Shown in pieces: positions 1 through 16,265 of a stretch of DNA of 64,000 nt. This DNA comes from Adiantum capillus-veneris (taxonomy: Eukaryota; Streptophyta; Polypodiopsida; Polypodiales; Pteridaceae): positions 2,586,501-2,650,500 of the forward strand of contig CM043954.1 of the NCBI GenBank assembly GCA_014529385.2, read 5' to 3'. The notes beneath the pieces were generated by a model. The model saw only the letters and a list, made by a program, of their open reading frames with translations, was not told the origin of the DNA and did not search any database. Numbering within the stretch: the first letter of the stretch is position 1; the number at the start of each line of letters is the position of its first letter. The translations under genes and the position numbers were made by a program.

Positions 1-247
1 TTGAAGGAATATCTGTAAAAGAAAAGGATTAATCGAGCATCCGGAACCATCTCTCCTCACTTATCTGTGAAACGAAGGTTGGTATATCAGCGCTTGTTTG
101 CCCTCCAATTAGGTTGGGGAACAGTTGGTTAAAGAGCCCGATGCCGCGAAAGTGGCATGTTGGGTTCAACAAGCAGTTTAAGAATTTGTTTTTCTATTCC
201 GATCTGCATAACCGAGAATGTCTACGGTTCAAATCCGTATAGCCCTA
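1..247 (+). tRNA. trnV-UAC: tRNA-Val(UAC), 3' exon with end of its group II intron (partial)
   Basis: The 35-nt 3' exon lies at 213-247 and carries the T arm and acceptor strand that match plastid tRNA-Val(UAC). The bases before it are the tail of the group II intron. Intron domain V is visible at 134-167 as a GC-rich stem closed by a CGAAAG-type loop, and the intron ends in AC as group II introns do. The 5' exon with the anticodon lies outside the window. The gene precedes ndhC on the same strand, as in most land-plant plastomes. Confidence 0.85.
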
Positions 248-713
248 ATCTGTTTGGAAAGAGAAAAGTTGGGTATAAAGAATGATTGGTAGGTCAGGAT
301 CCGCTCAATCAGTTTAAGTTATATGCCTAATTAATTAAATTAATCAACTTCATACATTAAACCAATGTTACCCATAAAGGGTAATTTGGATCAATTCCTG
401 CTTGTAGCAGGTAATTAATTCGATGTGCATGTCACGCAATCGACTCGGAGTACTTACTATACTAATAGTAAGTAGCCTTCATTTTCTTTTTTTCTCTTCA
501 AAAAAAAAAAAGAAAAAAAAAACAAAATGAAATCGAAAGAATGAAACTACATCTCCTGCTTATCTTCAATTTCAATGTGGTAATTACTAGCTCTAGTAGT
601 GACCAACAGAAGCGGACTGTACACCTAACCCACTTCTCTGGAGAGGTTGTAGGTGGTAAACCTGCCTAGATGGATCAAAGAGCGGTAATTATCGGGAAGA
701 AAGGAGTATGTAG
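248..713. other. trnV-ndhC spacer
   Basis: No gene is seen here. The stretch is AT-rich, has an A-rich tract near 500-525, and ends with an AGGAG ribosome-binding-like motif about 10 bases before the ndhC start. It should hold the ndhC-K-J promoter and leader, but I cannot place a promoter with confidence. Confidence 0.5.
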
Positions 714-1079
714 ATGTTTTTATCTCACCAATATGACTCTTTCCGGATTTTTCTATTAGTCTCTATATCTATTCCACTTTTGGCTTTTTCTATTACCAGG
801 TTTGCCGCCCCGCCCCCCCGGGAGGGGCCAGAAAAGTCAACAAGTTACGAGTCAGGTATTGAACCAAAGGGAGACACTTGGATTCGATTTCAGATACGTC
901 ATTACATGTTTGCCTTGGTATTTACGGTCTCCGATGTCGAAACCGTATTTCTTTATCCCTGGGCTACATCTTTCGAGGAATTGGGCTTATTTGCCTTTGT
1001 CGAAGCAATTGTATTCATATTTATACTAATCGTCAGCTTGGTTTATGCTTGGCGAAAAGGAGCATCGGAATGGTGTTAA
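714..1079 (+). CDS. ndhC: NAD(P)H-quinone oxidoreductase subunit 3
   Basis: NdhC is a small membrane subunit of the plastid NDH complex, which passes electrons from ferredoxin to plastoquinone in cyclic electron flow at the thylakoid. The 120-121 residue product is the usual length. It has the family landmarks [20 protein letters not shown] and [11 protein letters not shown], and ends in the conserved AWRKGASEW. Three hydrophobic membrane segments are visible. An AGGAG motif precedes the ATG. It overlaps ndhK by 10 bases and starts the ndhC-ndhK-ndhJ operon. The proline-rich stretch at residues 31-35, beside a run of C, differs from the usual sequence and may be drift or editing sites. Confidence 0.93.
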   Translation: MFLSHQYDSFRIFLLVSISIPLLAFSITRFAAPPPREGPEKSTSYESGIEPKGDTWIRFQIRHYMFALVFTVSDVETVFLYPWATSFEELGLFAFVEAIVFIFILIVSLVYAWRKGASEWC

Positions 1080-1822
1080 CTTCCGACCATTTAGATAAAA
1101 AGAACATAAGGAAAATTGAATACAAAGGTGAAGACTCTTTCTCAAATTCGATGTCAAAGCTGCCTCTTCAGGGGGGTATGTCAGACTCAATTTTTATGGC
1201 TAGTATTAGTGATTTTTCTAACTGGTCCAGACTCTCGAGCTTATGGCCCCTTTTATATGGTACCAGTTGTTGCTTCATTGAATTTGCTTCCCTAATAGGT
1301 TCGCGATTTGATTTTGACCGGTATGGTCTGGTACCTAGATCTAGTCCTAGACAGGCGGATCTAATTGTCACCGCTGGTACCATAACAATGAAGATGGCCC
1401 CATCTCCGATAAGACTTTATGAACAAATGCCCGAACCAAAGTATGTAATTGCTATGGGAGCTTGCACTATTATGGGAGGGATGTTTAGTACGGATTCCTA
1501 CAGTACCGTTCGCGGGGTAGACAAATTAATTCCTGTCGATATTCATTTGCCGGGTTGCCCGCCCAAACCCGAAGCTATCATGGATGCCGTAACGAAACTC
1601 CGCAAGAAAATTGCTCGAAACAGATTTGTGAACCGGGCGTCTCGCCCCATCCGAACGAAGTACTTTAGTATAAGCCACCAACCTAATCTCGTACCGGGCA
1701 CCTGTGCCGGAAAATACAATTGGGATAGAGAAAATTGTGGTACGAAATTGGCGCCAGCCAATTTTTTGGAAAATTGTCAAAAGTTTGCAAATGAACACGA
1801 TGAATTAAAATCAGCAATTTAA
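1070..1822 (+). CDS. ndhK: NAD(P)H-quinone oxidoreductase subunit K
   Basis: NdhK is the 4Fe-4S subunit (PSST/NuoB family) of the NDH peripheral arm. Diagnostic segments are [50 protein letters not shown] and [14 protein letters not shown]. The cysteines in TSCC, GAC and PGCP are the cluster N2 ligands. I chose the ATG at 1070, which overlaps the end of ndhC and gives 250 residues. A later in-frame ATG could also serve, since the first 45 residues are poorly conserved. The frame is open throughout. Confidence 0.93.
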   Translation: MVLTSDHLDKKNIRKIEYKGEDSFSNSMSKLPLQGGMSDSIFMASISDFSNWSRLSSLWPLLYGTSCCFIEFASLIGSRFDFDRYGLVPRSSPRQADLIVTAGTITMKMAPSPIRLYEQMPEPKYVIAMGACTIMGGMFSTDSYSTVRGVDKLIPVDIHLPGCPPKPEAIMDAVTKLRKKIARNRFVNRASRPIRTKYFSISHQPNLVPGTCAGKYNWDRENCGTKLAPANFLENCQKFANEHDELKSAI

Positions 1823-1840
1823 TGATTAATTCTACTCTTT

Positions 1841-2392
1841 TTGGAGGGATCAGCAGAACATAAAGAGGTGCTAACTAACACGAACACCGTTGATAAAGAG
1901 AAGTTTAATCTAAAAACGCGAGGTCGATTATCTGCCTGGTTAACCAAACACAATTTCTCACATCGACCTTTGGGTTACGACTACAGAGGTGTCGAGATTT
2001 TGGAAGTCAAGTCGGAAGAGTGGTTGTCTACAGCTGTTGCCCCATATGCTTACGGATTCAACTATCTACGGTCTCAATGTGCTTACGACGCAACGCCGGG
2101 GGGGTCTCTAGTTAGTGTGTATTACTTGACTCAGATGCAAGACCAGTCGGATCAACCCGAGGAAATATGTGCAAAAGTCTTTATTTCAAGAACAAATCCT
2201 CAAATACCTTCGGTTTATTGGGTTTGGAAAAGTGCCGAATTCCAGGAACGTGAATCTTATGACATGTTAGGAATAATTTATCAAGGACATCCGTACCTTA
2301 GGCGTATACTAATGCCTGAAAGTTGGATTGGCTGGCCGCTCCGTAAGGATTACGTGGTACCCAATTTCTACGAGTTACAAGATGCCTACTAA
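1841..2392 (+). CDS. ndhJ: NAD(P)H-quinone oxidoreductase subunit J
   Basis: NdhJ is the 30-kDa-type subunit (NuoC family) of the NDH peripheral arm. Conserved blocks include [11 protein letters not shown]-like sequence, [34 protein letters not shown] and [14 protein letters not shown]. No ATG lies in frame before the conserved core. Possible starts are TTG at 1841, GTG at 1868, or ACG codons at 1880 and 1916 that C-to-U editing would turn into AUG. The ACG at 1916 sits exactly where the conserved GRLSAWL segment begins. The end is secure. It is the third gene of the ndhC-K-J operon. Confidence 0.88.
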   Translation: MEGSAEHKEVLTNTNTVDKEKFNLKTRGRLSAWLTKHNFSHRPLGYDYRGVEILEVKSEEWLSTAVAPYAYGFNYLRSQCAYDATPGGSLVSVYYLTQMQDQSDQPEEICAKVFISRTNPQIPSVYWVWKSAEFQERESYDMLGIIYQGHPYLRRILMPESWIGWPLRKDYVVPNFYELQDAY

Positions 2393-2597
2393 ATTGAATA
2401 GAAACGGAGAAACTCAGTATTAAAACTTTTTTCTACCCAACCTATTACGCAATTTCAGGCAAAATTGGAGCTCAAATGATTCATCCAGTTATTCAAAAAT
2501 CTCTCAGTTTCTAACTAGCTTTTCCCAGGAGGATTTCGTTCCTATAATATAGGTTCAAACCCCTTTTCTCAACTTGGGAAAAAAATTCTCTCTTAGT

Positions 2598-2670
2598 TGC
2601 CAAGAACCAGATTTGAACTGGTGACACGAGGATTTTCAGTCCTCTGCTCTACCAACTAAGCTATCCCGGC
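2598..2670 (-). tRNA. trnF-GAA: tRNA-Phe(GAA)
   Basis: This 73-nt cloverleaf lies on the minus strand. The acceptor stem GCCGGGA pairs with TCTTGGC through two G-U pairs. The anticodon loop reads CTGAAAA with GAA, and the T arm is CCAGTTCAAATCTGG. Its place between ndhJ and trnL on the opposite strand is the normal plastid arrangement. Confidence 0.95.
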
Positions 2671-2970
2671 CAACTTGTATAGGTTTCGTTTTCGAAACAG
2701 TTTAGATTAGGCAACTTTGCTTTCGGGTCTTTGCCCAACTCATCAAATTTGCAATTTTGTTTCTGCCGATTTGTTTAACGCTGTCTGTAAGACCCGAAGA
2801 CTCGGGTTTGATCAAGCCATTCAGGGATTTGAATTGCCTGAATGGCTGATCTACAAAATGCGTTGATGGGTAAAACAAGCGGGTTTAAATTGATTTCCCA
2901 AATTTTGATTGCAATTAGATCAATCGGATTTGATGCTAATGAAAATGAAAAAACCAATACGTTTCACTGC

Positions 2971-3629
2971 TGGGGATAGAGGGAATCGAACCCTCACGGC
3001 CAAAGCCAACGGATTTTCCTTCTACTGCAACTTGCGTCACTCCTATATTATAGGTAACTTTGTAGAATGGGGCTCTACCTTTATTCGCGAAAAAAAAAAA
3101 ATATTTGTTGCCGGTTCATCCGTTGAGGGGGGAAGAGTAGTCGTAGAAATGTGATGATATCTTAGGTAGGACGGGTGGGGGGGAGATGTCAGAACTGGCG
3201 GCACCAATATGAGATAGTAGGTATACTTAGTGCTTTTGAGACTGAATGTTGGCTCGATTCCGCATATGACTGCTTTTTTTAAGCTCATTAAAATGAGCTT
3301 GCTTCCGAAGACTGAAATCCTTTTTCCCAACTCCACTTCAATCTTTCTATCTGCTTTACCTCATGCGGCCAACCACATCGAACATTTCAATATTTGAAAA
3401 CTAGTTATTAATAGTTCGCCTGCTAGAATAACCCCCTTCGAGTCTCTGTACCTATCCCGCTTTTTTAGCGATCTGATCACTACTCCACAACGTGGAACGG
3501 GATTTGGCTCAGGATTGCCTGCTGAATAATCCCAGGTTTCCCTGAATCTGGGAGTTGCCACTTGATACGTTTCCATACCTAGGCTCAATCCGATTGAGTC
3601 CGCTGCGTCTACCATTTCGCCATATCCCC
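2971..3629 (-). tRNA. trnL-UAA: tRNA-Leu with group I intron, genomic anticodon CAA (normally UAA)
   Basis: The 5' exon is at 3596-3629 and the 3' exon at about 2971-3017. Between them lies a group I intron of roughly 580 nt that interrupts the anticodon after its first base. The last base of the 5' exon is C, so the genomic anticodon is CAA. In seed plants this base is T. Fern plastomes often carry the CAA form, and C-to-U editing of the wobble base has been described for this tRNA in a moss and in ferns. The group I splice site also normally uses a U at this position. The 5' exon is one base shorter than usual in the D arm (GAAATGGTAG). Confidence 0.88.
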
Positions 3630-4333
3630 ACCTTTAGGCCCCAAGGAACCGCGAAGGAAAATACCTAGATATTTCCTCATTATCGAAAGTTCAAAGTAAT
3701 TTTGGTGCACTTTCCTTTTATTTGTCAACTTGCTTCCATTCTATCCAGGTGAAAAGTCATCAAGTGGGAAAGATTAGCACATAGGTACAAATATGCGCAT
3801 GTCTAATCTAAACATTCTACTTTTTTCGCTTCTGTTCTACAGCGCTCTTTCCCAACCTTGCCTCCCGTTCGCTAAGAATGGGAATACGCACGAGAAACTC
3901 TGTCTATCAATTGGCAACAATTGACTTATCCTCCAAAAAAGAAAAATTCTCTTCAGCACTAAAGTAAGTATATATGGACACAGTACTCGAAGCAATACAC
4001 CTGTCACATTACTATATGCAAGTTTCCTTTACAGAATCTTTATGTAAATGTATATGCCATAACGTATTCATCTCATTCAGTACAAATTTTTGTATGCACC
4101 AGTAATGAATCTCCGTCTACTCCACCCATCTTTCTATTCAAATACTTTTAACAAGTCGAAGTGGATATTTATCAATTTTTTTAACTATATGTTATGATTT
4201 CTACAGATACTATTTTCAATTAACTTCTACCAAATTTGGTGGTGGATATGAATAATATTTCCGTGCCGACCCCATAGTTTTTTTTTTTGCCACTTGGAAA
4301 ACATTCATTTTATTTTATAGAAAAGGAGTTTTT
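3630..4333. other. trnL-rps4 spacer without trnT-UGU
   Basis: No tRNA or reading frame is recognised here. In seed plants trnT-UGU lies in this spacer. I looked for its T arm and anticodon loop and did not find them. A T-rich tract lies at 4280-4289, and an AGGAG motif sits just before the rps4 ACG start. Confidence 0.5.
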
Positions 4334-4960
4334 ACGTCTCGGTATCGAGGACCTCGTCTAAAATTGATGCGTCGTCTAAAAAATTTGCCAGGACTTATGG
4401 GTACGGGTAAGAGTAATACGTCTAACTTGGGGGAATTTCGACTTGCTGTTGACCAATCAACGTCGAGAAAGATTTCTCAATTCTGCGCGTGTTTGGAAGC
4501 CAAACAGAGATTACGTCTTAACTATGGATTGATAGAACGCCAATTACTAAGATATGTTCGCATTGCTAGAAGAACTAGGGATTCGACAGGTCAAGTTCCG
4601 TTGCAACTGCTTGAGATGCGTCTGGATAATATTATTTTTCAGTTAGGCATGGCTTCCACAATTCCCGCTGCCCGACAGCTGGTTTGTCACTGACATATTT
4701 TGGTAAACCATCGCGTTGTGGATATACCAAGCTATCGATGTAAACCTAGGGATATTATCAGTATTCGGAACCGACCAACTTCTGCCAATGCTCCGAAGAG
4801 TGAGTCTCTCAGTGGGAACGAAGTACCAGATCACCTAACTCTGTCTATTTCGAAAACGGGTGAACCAACGGGATTAGTCAACCATCTGGTCAACCGGGAA
4901 TCCGTCAATTTGGATATCAATGAATTGTTAGTTGTTGAGTATTACTCTCGAAAAGCTTAG
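4334..4960 (+). CDS. rps4: 30S ribosomal protein S4, needing RNA editing at start and at an internal stop
   Basis: Rps4 is a primary 16S rRNA-binding protein of the plastid small subunit. Reading from ACG at 4334, the product starts with the usual SRYRGPRLK block, about ten residues before the first ATG. C-to-U editing of ACG to AUG is the likely true start. The frame meets TGA at 4691-4693, inside the conserved QLV-H-HILVNH segment where other plants have an arginine. U-to-C editing would restore CGA. After it the frame continues with [13 protein letters not shown] and an S4-type C-terminus to a TAG at 4958. The full length of 208 residues fits the family. If the NUPT is nuclear, no editing takes place and the copy is dead. 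Confidence 0.9.
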
Positions 4961-5527
4961 TAGAAGAAGCTTTTATTCGATTCAATCAAATACTTTGTAG
5001 ATATTTGTCCTGAAAATACTTAGTTGGAAAACTCCGAATGATGCAAGTATACACCACTAGAGAAATCGGCAATACAAACTCTTCGTCAACCTCTTAATTC
5101 AAAAAATGTTATGTGTTTTCGACAACTTCGAAGTCGCGATAACGACTAATTGCGATTGGGGTAACAAGCAACCATCCCGTTTGTATTTTGGATATCCCTT
5201 AGATCATCGGAGATTGCCGGAGTGAATAATCCTCTGAGAAACAAAGCGTTGGGAACGAAGAAATTGCCAGGGAGTTTAGCTACCACTAATTCATTGACGG
5301 CAACGCAATCGATCCAATAGAAAAAGAAACTCCTTGTAAGAAGGATGGTTAGATACCGATTTTGTCAGACACTAACCCCCGCCTGGTTAGAAATCTTATC
5401 AAGAGCAAGAGTAATGAAACTTCTCAAATTGCTTCCTCGTAAATTAAATTGGGCAGGAGGAGCCGTATGATACAAAATTTTCACGTGCGGTTTTGAATCG
5501 GGGCTTTTCTGCGTAAGCAACCGTAAC
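4961..5527 (+). pseudogene. rps4-ycf3 interval with partial ycf3 intron 1; trnS-GGA and ycf3 exon 1 missing
   Basis: The 3' end of a group II intron is clear. Domain V lies at about 5460-5495 (GAGCCGTATGA stem side), and the intron ends in AC at 5527. Upstream I find neither trnS-GGA nor ycf3 exon 1, which normally lie between rps4 and this intron. The T arm of trnS and the exon 1 coding sequence are both absent, so a deletion has removed them. I cannot place the deletion point. Confidence 0.7.
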
Positions 5528-6576
5528 GGATGTCGGCCCAATCAGAGGGAGAATATGCAGAAGCTTCGGGAAGTTACTACAAAGCCATGCGTTTGGAGAT
5601 TGATTCTTACGACCGAAGTTACATACCCCACAATATAGGTCCTATTCATACCAGTAATGGTAACCATGCAAAAGCTTTGGAATACTACTTTCAAGCGCCG
5701 GAGCGTAATTCCTTTTTGCCACAAGCTTTTAATAATATGGCTGTGATCTGCCACCACGTGCGACTATCTACACCTCGGGACTCCTCGGTTCATGATCAAT
5801 CAACCGATTAAAAAAAGGCTTCCCCAAGCATCTTTCTAGACGGGAGTTGCCACGAGCTGTGGGATTTAGCCCCCTTCCAAACAATCCGAGTTCGGAGGAG
5901 GTAACCGGCCTAACCTTCCTATGGATAATTTAACTAAATAAGGGAATGCAGCGTCGTAAGGATTTCTCATTGAAAATCTGGATCGATACAATGAAGCTGG
6001 CTCATCAAAGATTTATGCAACTCGTTTCTGTAGAAGAGGCAGTTGAAAAAGCACTAAGTGGCGAGACACGGCGTAGTACCAAATCCCAAAGGAAAATATT
6101 TCTCTCATTTTGAAAGATCCATGTTGAGATAGGGTAGTTAGTGACGGAAGAGATTGTTATTCTCTTCCCAATAGCTGTGAGTACGGAAAAGGTTTTATTT
6201 GGAACGAATAGAATTGAAAACCTGGCTATTTTTAGTTTTCCCACACCTCACCTCGGGAGTAGGATTCATCCCTCACCCAAAGGGTGGGAGTGCAGTCATA
6301 TGAGCCGTATGGGGTGGGAAACCCCCAAGTTCGATTCTGAAGGAGGAGATTACTGGGAAAGGAATCATCCATTCTTGTCGAGGGGAACAGGCCATTTATC
6401 AAGGAGATTTAGAAATTTCGGAAGCTTGGTTTGATCAGGCTGCTGAGTATTGGCGACGGGCAATAGCACTTTCCCCCGACAATTATGCCGAAGCACAAAA
6501 TTGGCTGAAAATTACGGGACGCTTCTCCCCGTCTCATCGGTGGGAGAGTTGGAACAACAGTACGAGAGTAGCGTGA
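5528..6576 (+). pseudogene. ycf3: Photosystem I assembly protein Ycf3, exons 2 and 3 only
   Basis: Ycf3 is a TPR protein that chaperones PSI assembly in the stroma. Exon 2 (5528-5757, 230 nt) gives [12 protein letters not shown], the TPR blocks [20 protein letters not shown] and [14 protein letters not shown]. Intron 2 (about 5758-6378) starts GTGCG and has a group II domain V at 6302-6337. Exon 3 (about 6379-6576) gives [17 protein letters not shown] and [13 protein letters not shown]. The normal end after GRF is replaced by about 14 further residues before TGA at 6574. Exon 1 is missing, so this copy cannot make the protein. Proline and serine codons in exon 2 at usually leucine or phenylalanine positions (for example YIPHNIGP) look like unedited C-to-U sites. 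Confidence 0.88.
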
Positions 6577-9096
<2,520 letters not shown>

Positions 9097-9121
9097 TGGC
9101 TAGGAGGATTTGAGAAACATT

Positions 9122-11329
9122 ATGGTATCAAGATTTCCAAAGTTCAGCCAGGGTCTATCCCAGGACCCAACTACTCGTCGTATCTGGTTTGGCATAGCCA
9201 CTGCGCATGATTTTGAAAGTCATGACGATACTACCGAAGAACGTCTCTATCAAAAAATATTTGCATCTCACTTTGGTCAGTTAGCTATTATTTTTCTATG
9301 GACCTCTGGGAATTTGTTCCACGTAGCTTGGCAGGGCAACTTTGAAACATGGGTACAGGACCCATTACATGTCAGGCCGATTGCCCATGCCATTTGGGAT
9401 CCTCATTTTGGTCAACCGGCGGTCGAAGCCTATACCCGGGGGGGGGGGTCCGCGGGCCTGGTCAATATTGCCTATTCCGGCGTATATCAGTGGTGGTACA
9501 CTATTGGTTTACGCAATAACGAAGATCTCTACACCGGAGCCATTTTTCTGCTAGCTGTTGCGGCTTTGTTCCTACTAGCTAGCTGGTTACACCTCCAACC
9601 CAAATGGAAACCAAGCATCTCCTGGTTCAAAAATGCTGAATCTCGTCTTAATCATCACCTATCAAGATTATTTGGAGTGAGTTCCCTAGCTTGGACAGGC
9701 CACTTGATTCATGTAGCTATTCCCGAAGCAAGGGGCGGGCATGTCAGATGGAACGATTTATTGACTACTGCCCCGCATCCCCAGGGGTTGGGACCTTTTT
9801 TTTCGGGTCAATGGAGCGTTTACTCGCAAAATCCTGACTCTAACACCCATTTGTTCAATAGCAACCAAGGAGCAGGAACAGCTATTCCAACTTTTCTGGG
9901 GGGATTCCATCCACAAACTCAAAGTTTGTGGCTAACTGATATGGCTCATCACCACCTAGCAATAGCCGTCGTGTTTATAATTGCCGGCCATATGTACAGA
10001 ACTAACTTTGGTATTGGACACAGCATGAAAGAAATTTTGGATGCTCACATTCCCCCGGGAGGTAAGCTGGGACGTGGACACCGGGGACTTTATGATACGG
10101 TGAATAATTCTCTCCACTTCCAATTAGGACTTGCTTTAGCTGCTTTGGGAGTCATCACCTCCCTTGTTGCACAACATATGTATTCCTTACCCGCCTATGC
10201 TTTTCTAGCGCAGGATTATACGACCCAAGCAGCACTATATACTCACCACCAATACATTGCCGGGTTTATCATGGCAGGAGCTTTTGCACATGGAGCCATC
10301 TTCTTTCTTAGAGATTATGATCCCGAGCAGAATAGAGATAATGTGTTGGCAAGAATGTTAGAGCACAAAGAAGCAATTATATCTCACCTAAGTTGGGCTA
10401 GTTTATTTCTGGGTTTTCATACGTTAGGTCTTTATGTTCATAACGATGTAATGCTAGCCTTCGGGACTCCGGAAAAACAGATTCTTATTGAACCCGTATT
10501 TGCTCAGTGGATTCAATCTGCTCATGGTAAAGTTTCATACGGTTTTGACGTGCTTCTATCTTCAGTAGATAGTCCGGCAAGTAATGCTGGTCGGGGCTTG
10601 TGGTTACCTGGCTGGTTAGACGCTGTTAACAGTAGCAATAATTCGTTATTTTTAACGATTGGTCCCAGAAATTTTCTCGTTCACCACGCCATTGCTTTAG
10701 GTTTACACACCACTACACTAATTTTGGTGAAAGGTGCTTTAGATGCACGCGGGTCCAAGTTGATGCCGGATAAGAAAGAATTTGGTTATAGTTTTCCTTG
10801 CGATGGCCCCGGCCGAGGGGGAACTTGCGACATTTCTGCCTGGGATGCTTTCTACTTAGTTGTTTTTTGGATGCTGAACACAATTGGATGGGTTACCTTC
10901 TATTGGCACTGGAAACACATCACTTTATGGCAGGGCAATGCTGCTCAATTCAACGAATCTTCTACGTATCTAATGGGATGGCTAAGAGATTATTTATGGC
11001 TAAATTTCTCGCAGCTTATTAATGGCTATAACCCCTTTGGTATGAACAGCTTATCTGTGTGGGCATGGATGTTTTTGTTTGGGCATCTCGTGTGGGCTAC
11101 CGGGTTTATGTTTTTGATTTCGTGGCGCGGTTACTGGCAAGAACTCATCGAAACTTTAGCTTGGGCTCATGAAAGAACGCCTCTTGCAAATATGATACGG
11201 TGGAAAGATAAACCGGTTGCCCTTTCTATCGTTCAAGCGCGACTGGTTGGATTAGCGCACTTCTCCGTGGGTTATATATTTACCTACGCAGCTTTCTTGA
11301 TAGCATCTACATCAGGTAAATTTGGCTAG
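9122..11329 (+). CDS. psaB: Photosystem I P700 apoprotein A2
   Basis: PsaB is the partner of PsaA in the PSI core. The 735-residue frame is unbroken from [11 protein letters not shown] to STSGKFG. The Fx loop [13 protein letters not shown] carries both cysteine ligands. It is one residue longer than the usual 734, because of an extra glycine in the run TRGGGSAG, encoded by a stretch of eight G. It starts 25 bases after psaA ends, as normal for the cotranscribed psaA-psaB-rps14 unit. The second residue is Val, where other plants have Ala or Glu. Confidence 0.96.
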   Translation: MVSRFPKFSQGLSQDPTTRRIWFGIATAHDFESHDDTTEERLYQKIFASHFGQLAIIFLWTSGNLFHVAWQGNFETWVQDPLHVRPIAHAIWDPHFGQPAVEAYTRGGGSAGLVNIAYSGVYQWWYTIGLRNNEDLYTGAIFLLAVAALFLLASWLHLQPKWKPSISWFKNAESRLNHHLSRLFGVSSLAWTGHLIHVAIPEARGGHVRWNDLLTTAPHPQGLGPFFSGQWSVYSQNPDSNTHLFNSNQGAGTAIPTFLGGFHPQTQSLWLTDMAHHHLAIAVVFIIAGHMYRTNFGIGHSMKEILDAHIPPGGKLGRGHRGLYDTVNNSLHFQLGLALAALGVITSLVAQHMYSLPAYAFLAQDYTTQAALYTHHQYIAGFIMAGAFAHGAIFFLRDYDPEQNRDNVLARMLEHKEAIISHLSWASLFLGFHTLGLYVHNDVMLAFGTPEKQILIEPVFAQWIQSAHGKVSYGFDVLLSSVDSPASNAGRGLWLPGWLDAVNSSNNSLFLTIGPRNFLVHHAIALGLHTTTLILVKGALDARGSKLMPDKKEFGYSFPCDGPGRGGTCDISAWDAFYLVVFWMLNTIGWVTFYWHWKHITLWQGNAAQFNESSTYLMGWLRDYLWLNFSQLINGYNPFGMNSLSVWAWMFLFGHLVWATGFMFLISWRGYWQELIETLAWAHERTPLANMIRWKDKPVALSIVQARLVGLAHFSVGYIFTYAAFLIASTSGKFG

Positions 11330-11462
11330 TCTTCATCTTTGTTCAACTACAAAATTGCTTGTTCCCGCGTCAGATTTACCCTCACTATCCTTTCTACTCG
11401 GCACACCGACTGCCTACTTGTTTCGTAGTAATAATACAACTCTGCTCACCTACCTACCAATT

Positions 11463-11765
11463 ATGGCAAAAAAAAGTCTTATTGAAAAGGAGAATAGTAA
11501 GAAAAAATTGGTGAAAAAATATAATCTTCTTCGCCAATTTTTGAGACGAGAGATTAAGAATAGTTTGCGGATCCAGGATAAACTAATTATTTCCGAAAAA
11601 TTGCAATCTCTACCACGCAACAGTGCACGCGTTCGTCTCCGTAACCGGTGCTCCCTAACCGGACGACCCAGATCCAATTATCGAGATTTTGGTTTTTCCA
11701 GACACGTACCCCGCGAGATGGCACACACCTGTGTCTTGCCTGGAGTGTTGAAATCGAGTTGGTAG
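11463..11765 (+). CDS. rps14: 30S ribosomal protein S14
   Basis: The product is 100 residues. It starts MAKKSLIEKE and ends with the conserved TGRPRSNYRDFGFSRH and LPGVLKSSW blocks that contact 16S rRNA near the small-subunit head. It is the third gene of the psaA-psaB-rps14 operon. An open frame runs upstream to 11,322, overlapping psaB, but the S14 N-terminus fixes the start at 11,463. Confidence 0.95.
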   Translation: MAKKSLIEKENSKKKLVKKYNLLRQFLRREIKNSLRIQDKLIISEKLQSLPRNSARVRLRNRCSLTGRPRSNYRDFGFSRHVPREMAHTCVLPGVLKSSW

Positions 11766-11969
11766 AAAAACTACTTACCCCCCCGCCTTATCTACCGCTT
11801 GTTTAGAGAATTGAAATCTTATCTATTTATCGATAGATAAATAGATAAGATAGGATGGATAGATAAAATACTGCAATTTACTCATCTTCATCATTTTTGT
11901 TTATGCATTATTTATGTCCAATGTAATTCTTTAAGAGATGTATAATACTTACGTTAGAGGCATTAACTA

Positions 11970-11986
11970 CGCGGGGTGGAGCAGCT

Positions 11987-12018
<32 letters not shown>

Positions 12019-12043
12019 ACGGGTTCAAATCCCGTCTCCGCAA
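11970..12043 (+). tRNA. trnfM-CAU: Initiator tRNA-Met(CAU)
   Basis: This 74-nt cloverleaf has the unpaired first C typical of initiator tRNA (CGCGGGG against TCTCCGC then A). The anticodon loop is CTCATAA and the T arm is CGGGTTCAAATCCCG. It lies downstream of rps14 on the same strand, as in other land plants when the region is read this way. Confidence 0.95.
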
Positions 12044-12227
12044 AGTCAATTGTCAATTCTTTTTCCAATTTACCGGAAGTTCCTACCGGGGATTAAAGAG
12101 AATCAGTTTTTCCTTTCCGTTCTACTGACTTCCCCATGGATGCAGCTTAATTAGTTCAATCGAGGAAATAAAAATTGGGATTCTACCCCATTTTTATCGC
12201 CAGTCTATATTTATTCACAGTACATAG

Positions 12228-12299
12228 GCCCCTTTAACTCAGCGGTAGAGTAACGCCATGGTAAGGCGTAAGCCGTCGGTTCAAATCCGACAAAGGGCT
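12228..12299 (+). tRNA. trnT-GGU: tRNA-Thr(GGU)
   Basis: The anticodon loop is ATGGTAA inside the stem ACGCC/GGCGT, and the T arm is GTCGGTTCAAATCCGAC. The acceptor stem GCCCCTT against AAAGGGC leaves one C-A mismatch at the fifth pair. A C-to-U edit would restore U-A, or it may be decay. Finding trnT next to trnfM marks one end of the fern-specific inversion, since in seed plants trnG lies here. Confidence 0.9.
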
Positions 12300-15879
<3,580 letters not shown>

Positions 15880-16176
15880 AATCCGAAGAATTTGTTTAGA
15901 TGATGAAAGGGTGATGGCAGAAAAGTAAAATAGGTAAATAATTTCCCACGCGCTAACAAGTGAGGACTTAATAAATTTGCCTCCTCTTCTTTTAATTCAT
16001 CACATTTATTTAAGATCTATCTATCCAACTGGATAGGTAGATTCCAACTCATCATCTAGTCATATGTTATACACACACAAATAATGGTTTTTTGCAACGT
16101 ATTGGAGGAGAACCTCTTCGGATCGGAGTAGATCTCAGCTATCACTCTTGCCTCCTTTATGGCTGATCCAAATGTT
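15880..16176. other. psbC-trnS spacer
   Basis: Short AT-rich spacer between convergent genes. Nothing is recognised except an ATCTATC/GATAGGTAG inverted motif near 16,014-16,040 that could act as a 3' end hairpin for psbC. Confidence 0.35.
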
Positions 16177-16265
16177 AGGAGAGAGAGGGATTCGAACCCT
16201 CGATGGCATCGAGGTGCCATGCCAGTTTTCAAGACTGGAGCCTTAAACCGCTCGACCATCTCTCC
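16177..16265 (-). tRNA. trnS-UGA: tRNA-Ser(UGA)
   Basis: This 89-nt minus-strand tRNA has a long variable arm (CATGGCACC... GATGCCATCG), as tRNA-Ser requires. The anticodon loop is CTTGAAA with TGA. The acceptor GGAGAGA pairs fully with TCTCTCC. Its position between psbC and psbZ on the opposite strand is standard. Confidence 0.95.

Noticed and set aside
3630-4333. trnT-UGU between trnL and rps4
   Set aside because: No anticodon or T arm matching it could be found.
4691-4693. Calling rps4 two genes or a frameshifted pseudogene
   Set aside because: The frame is unchanged across the TGA, both sides match S4, and the codon position fits a fern U-to-C editing site.
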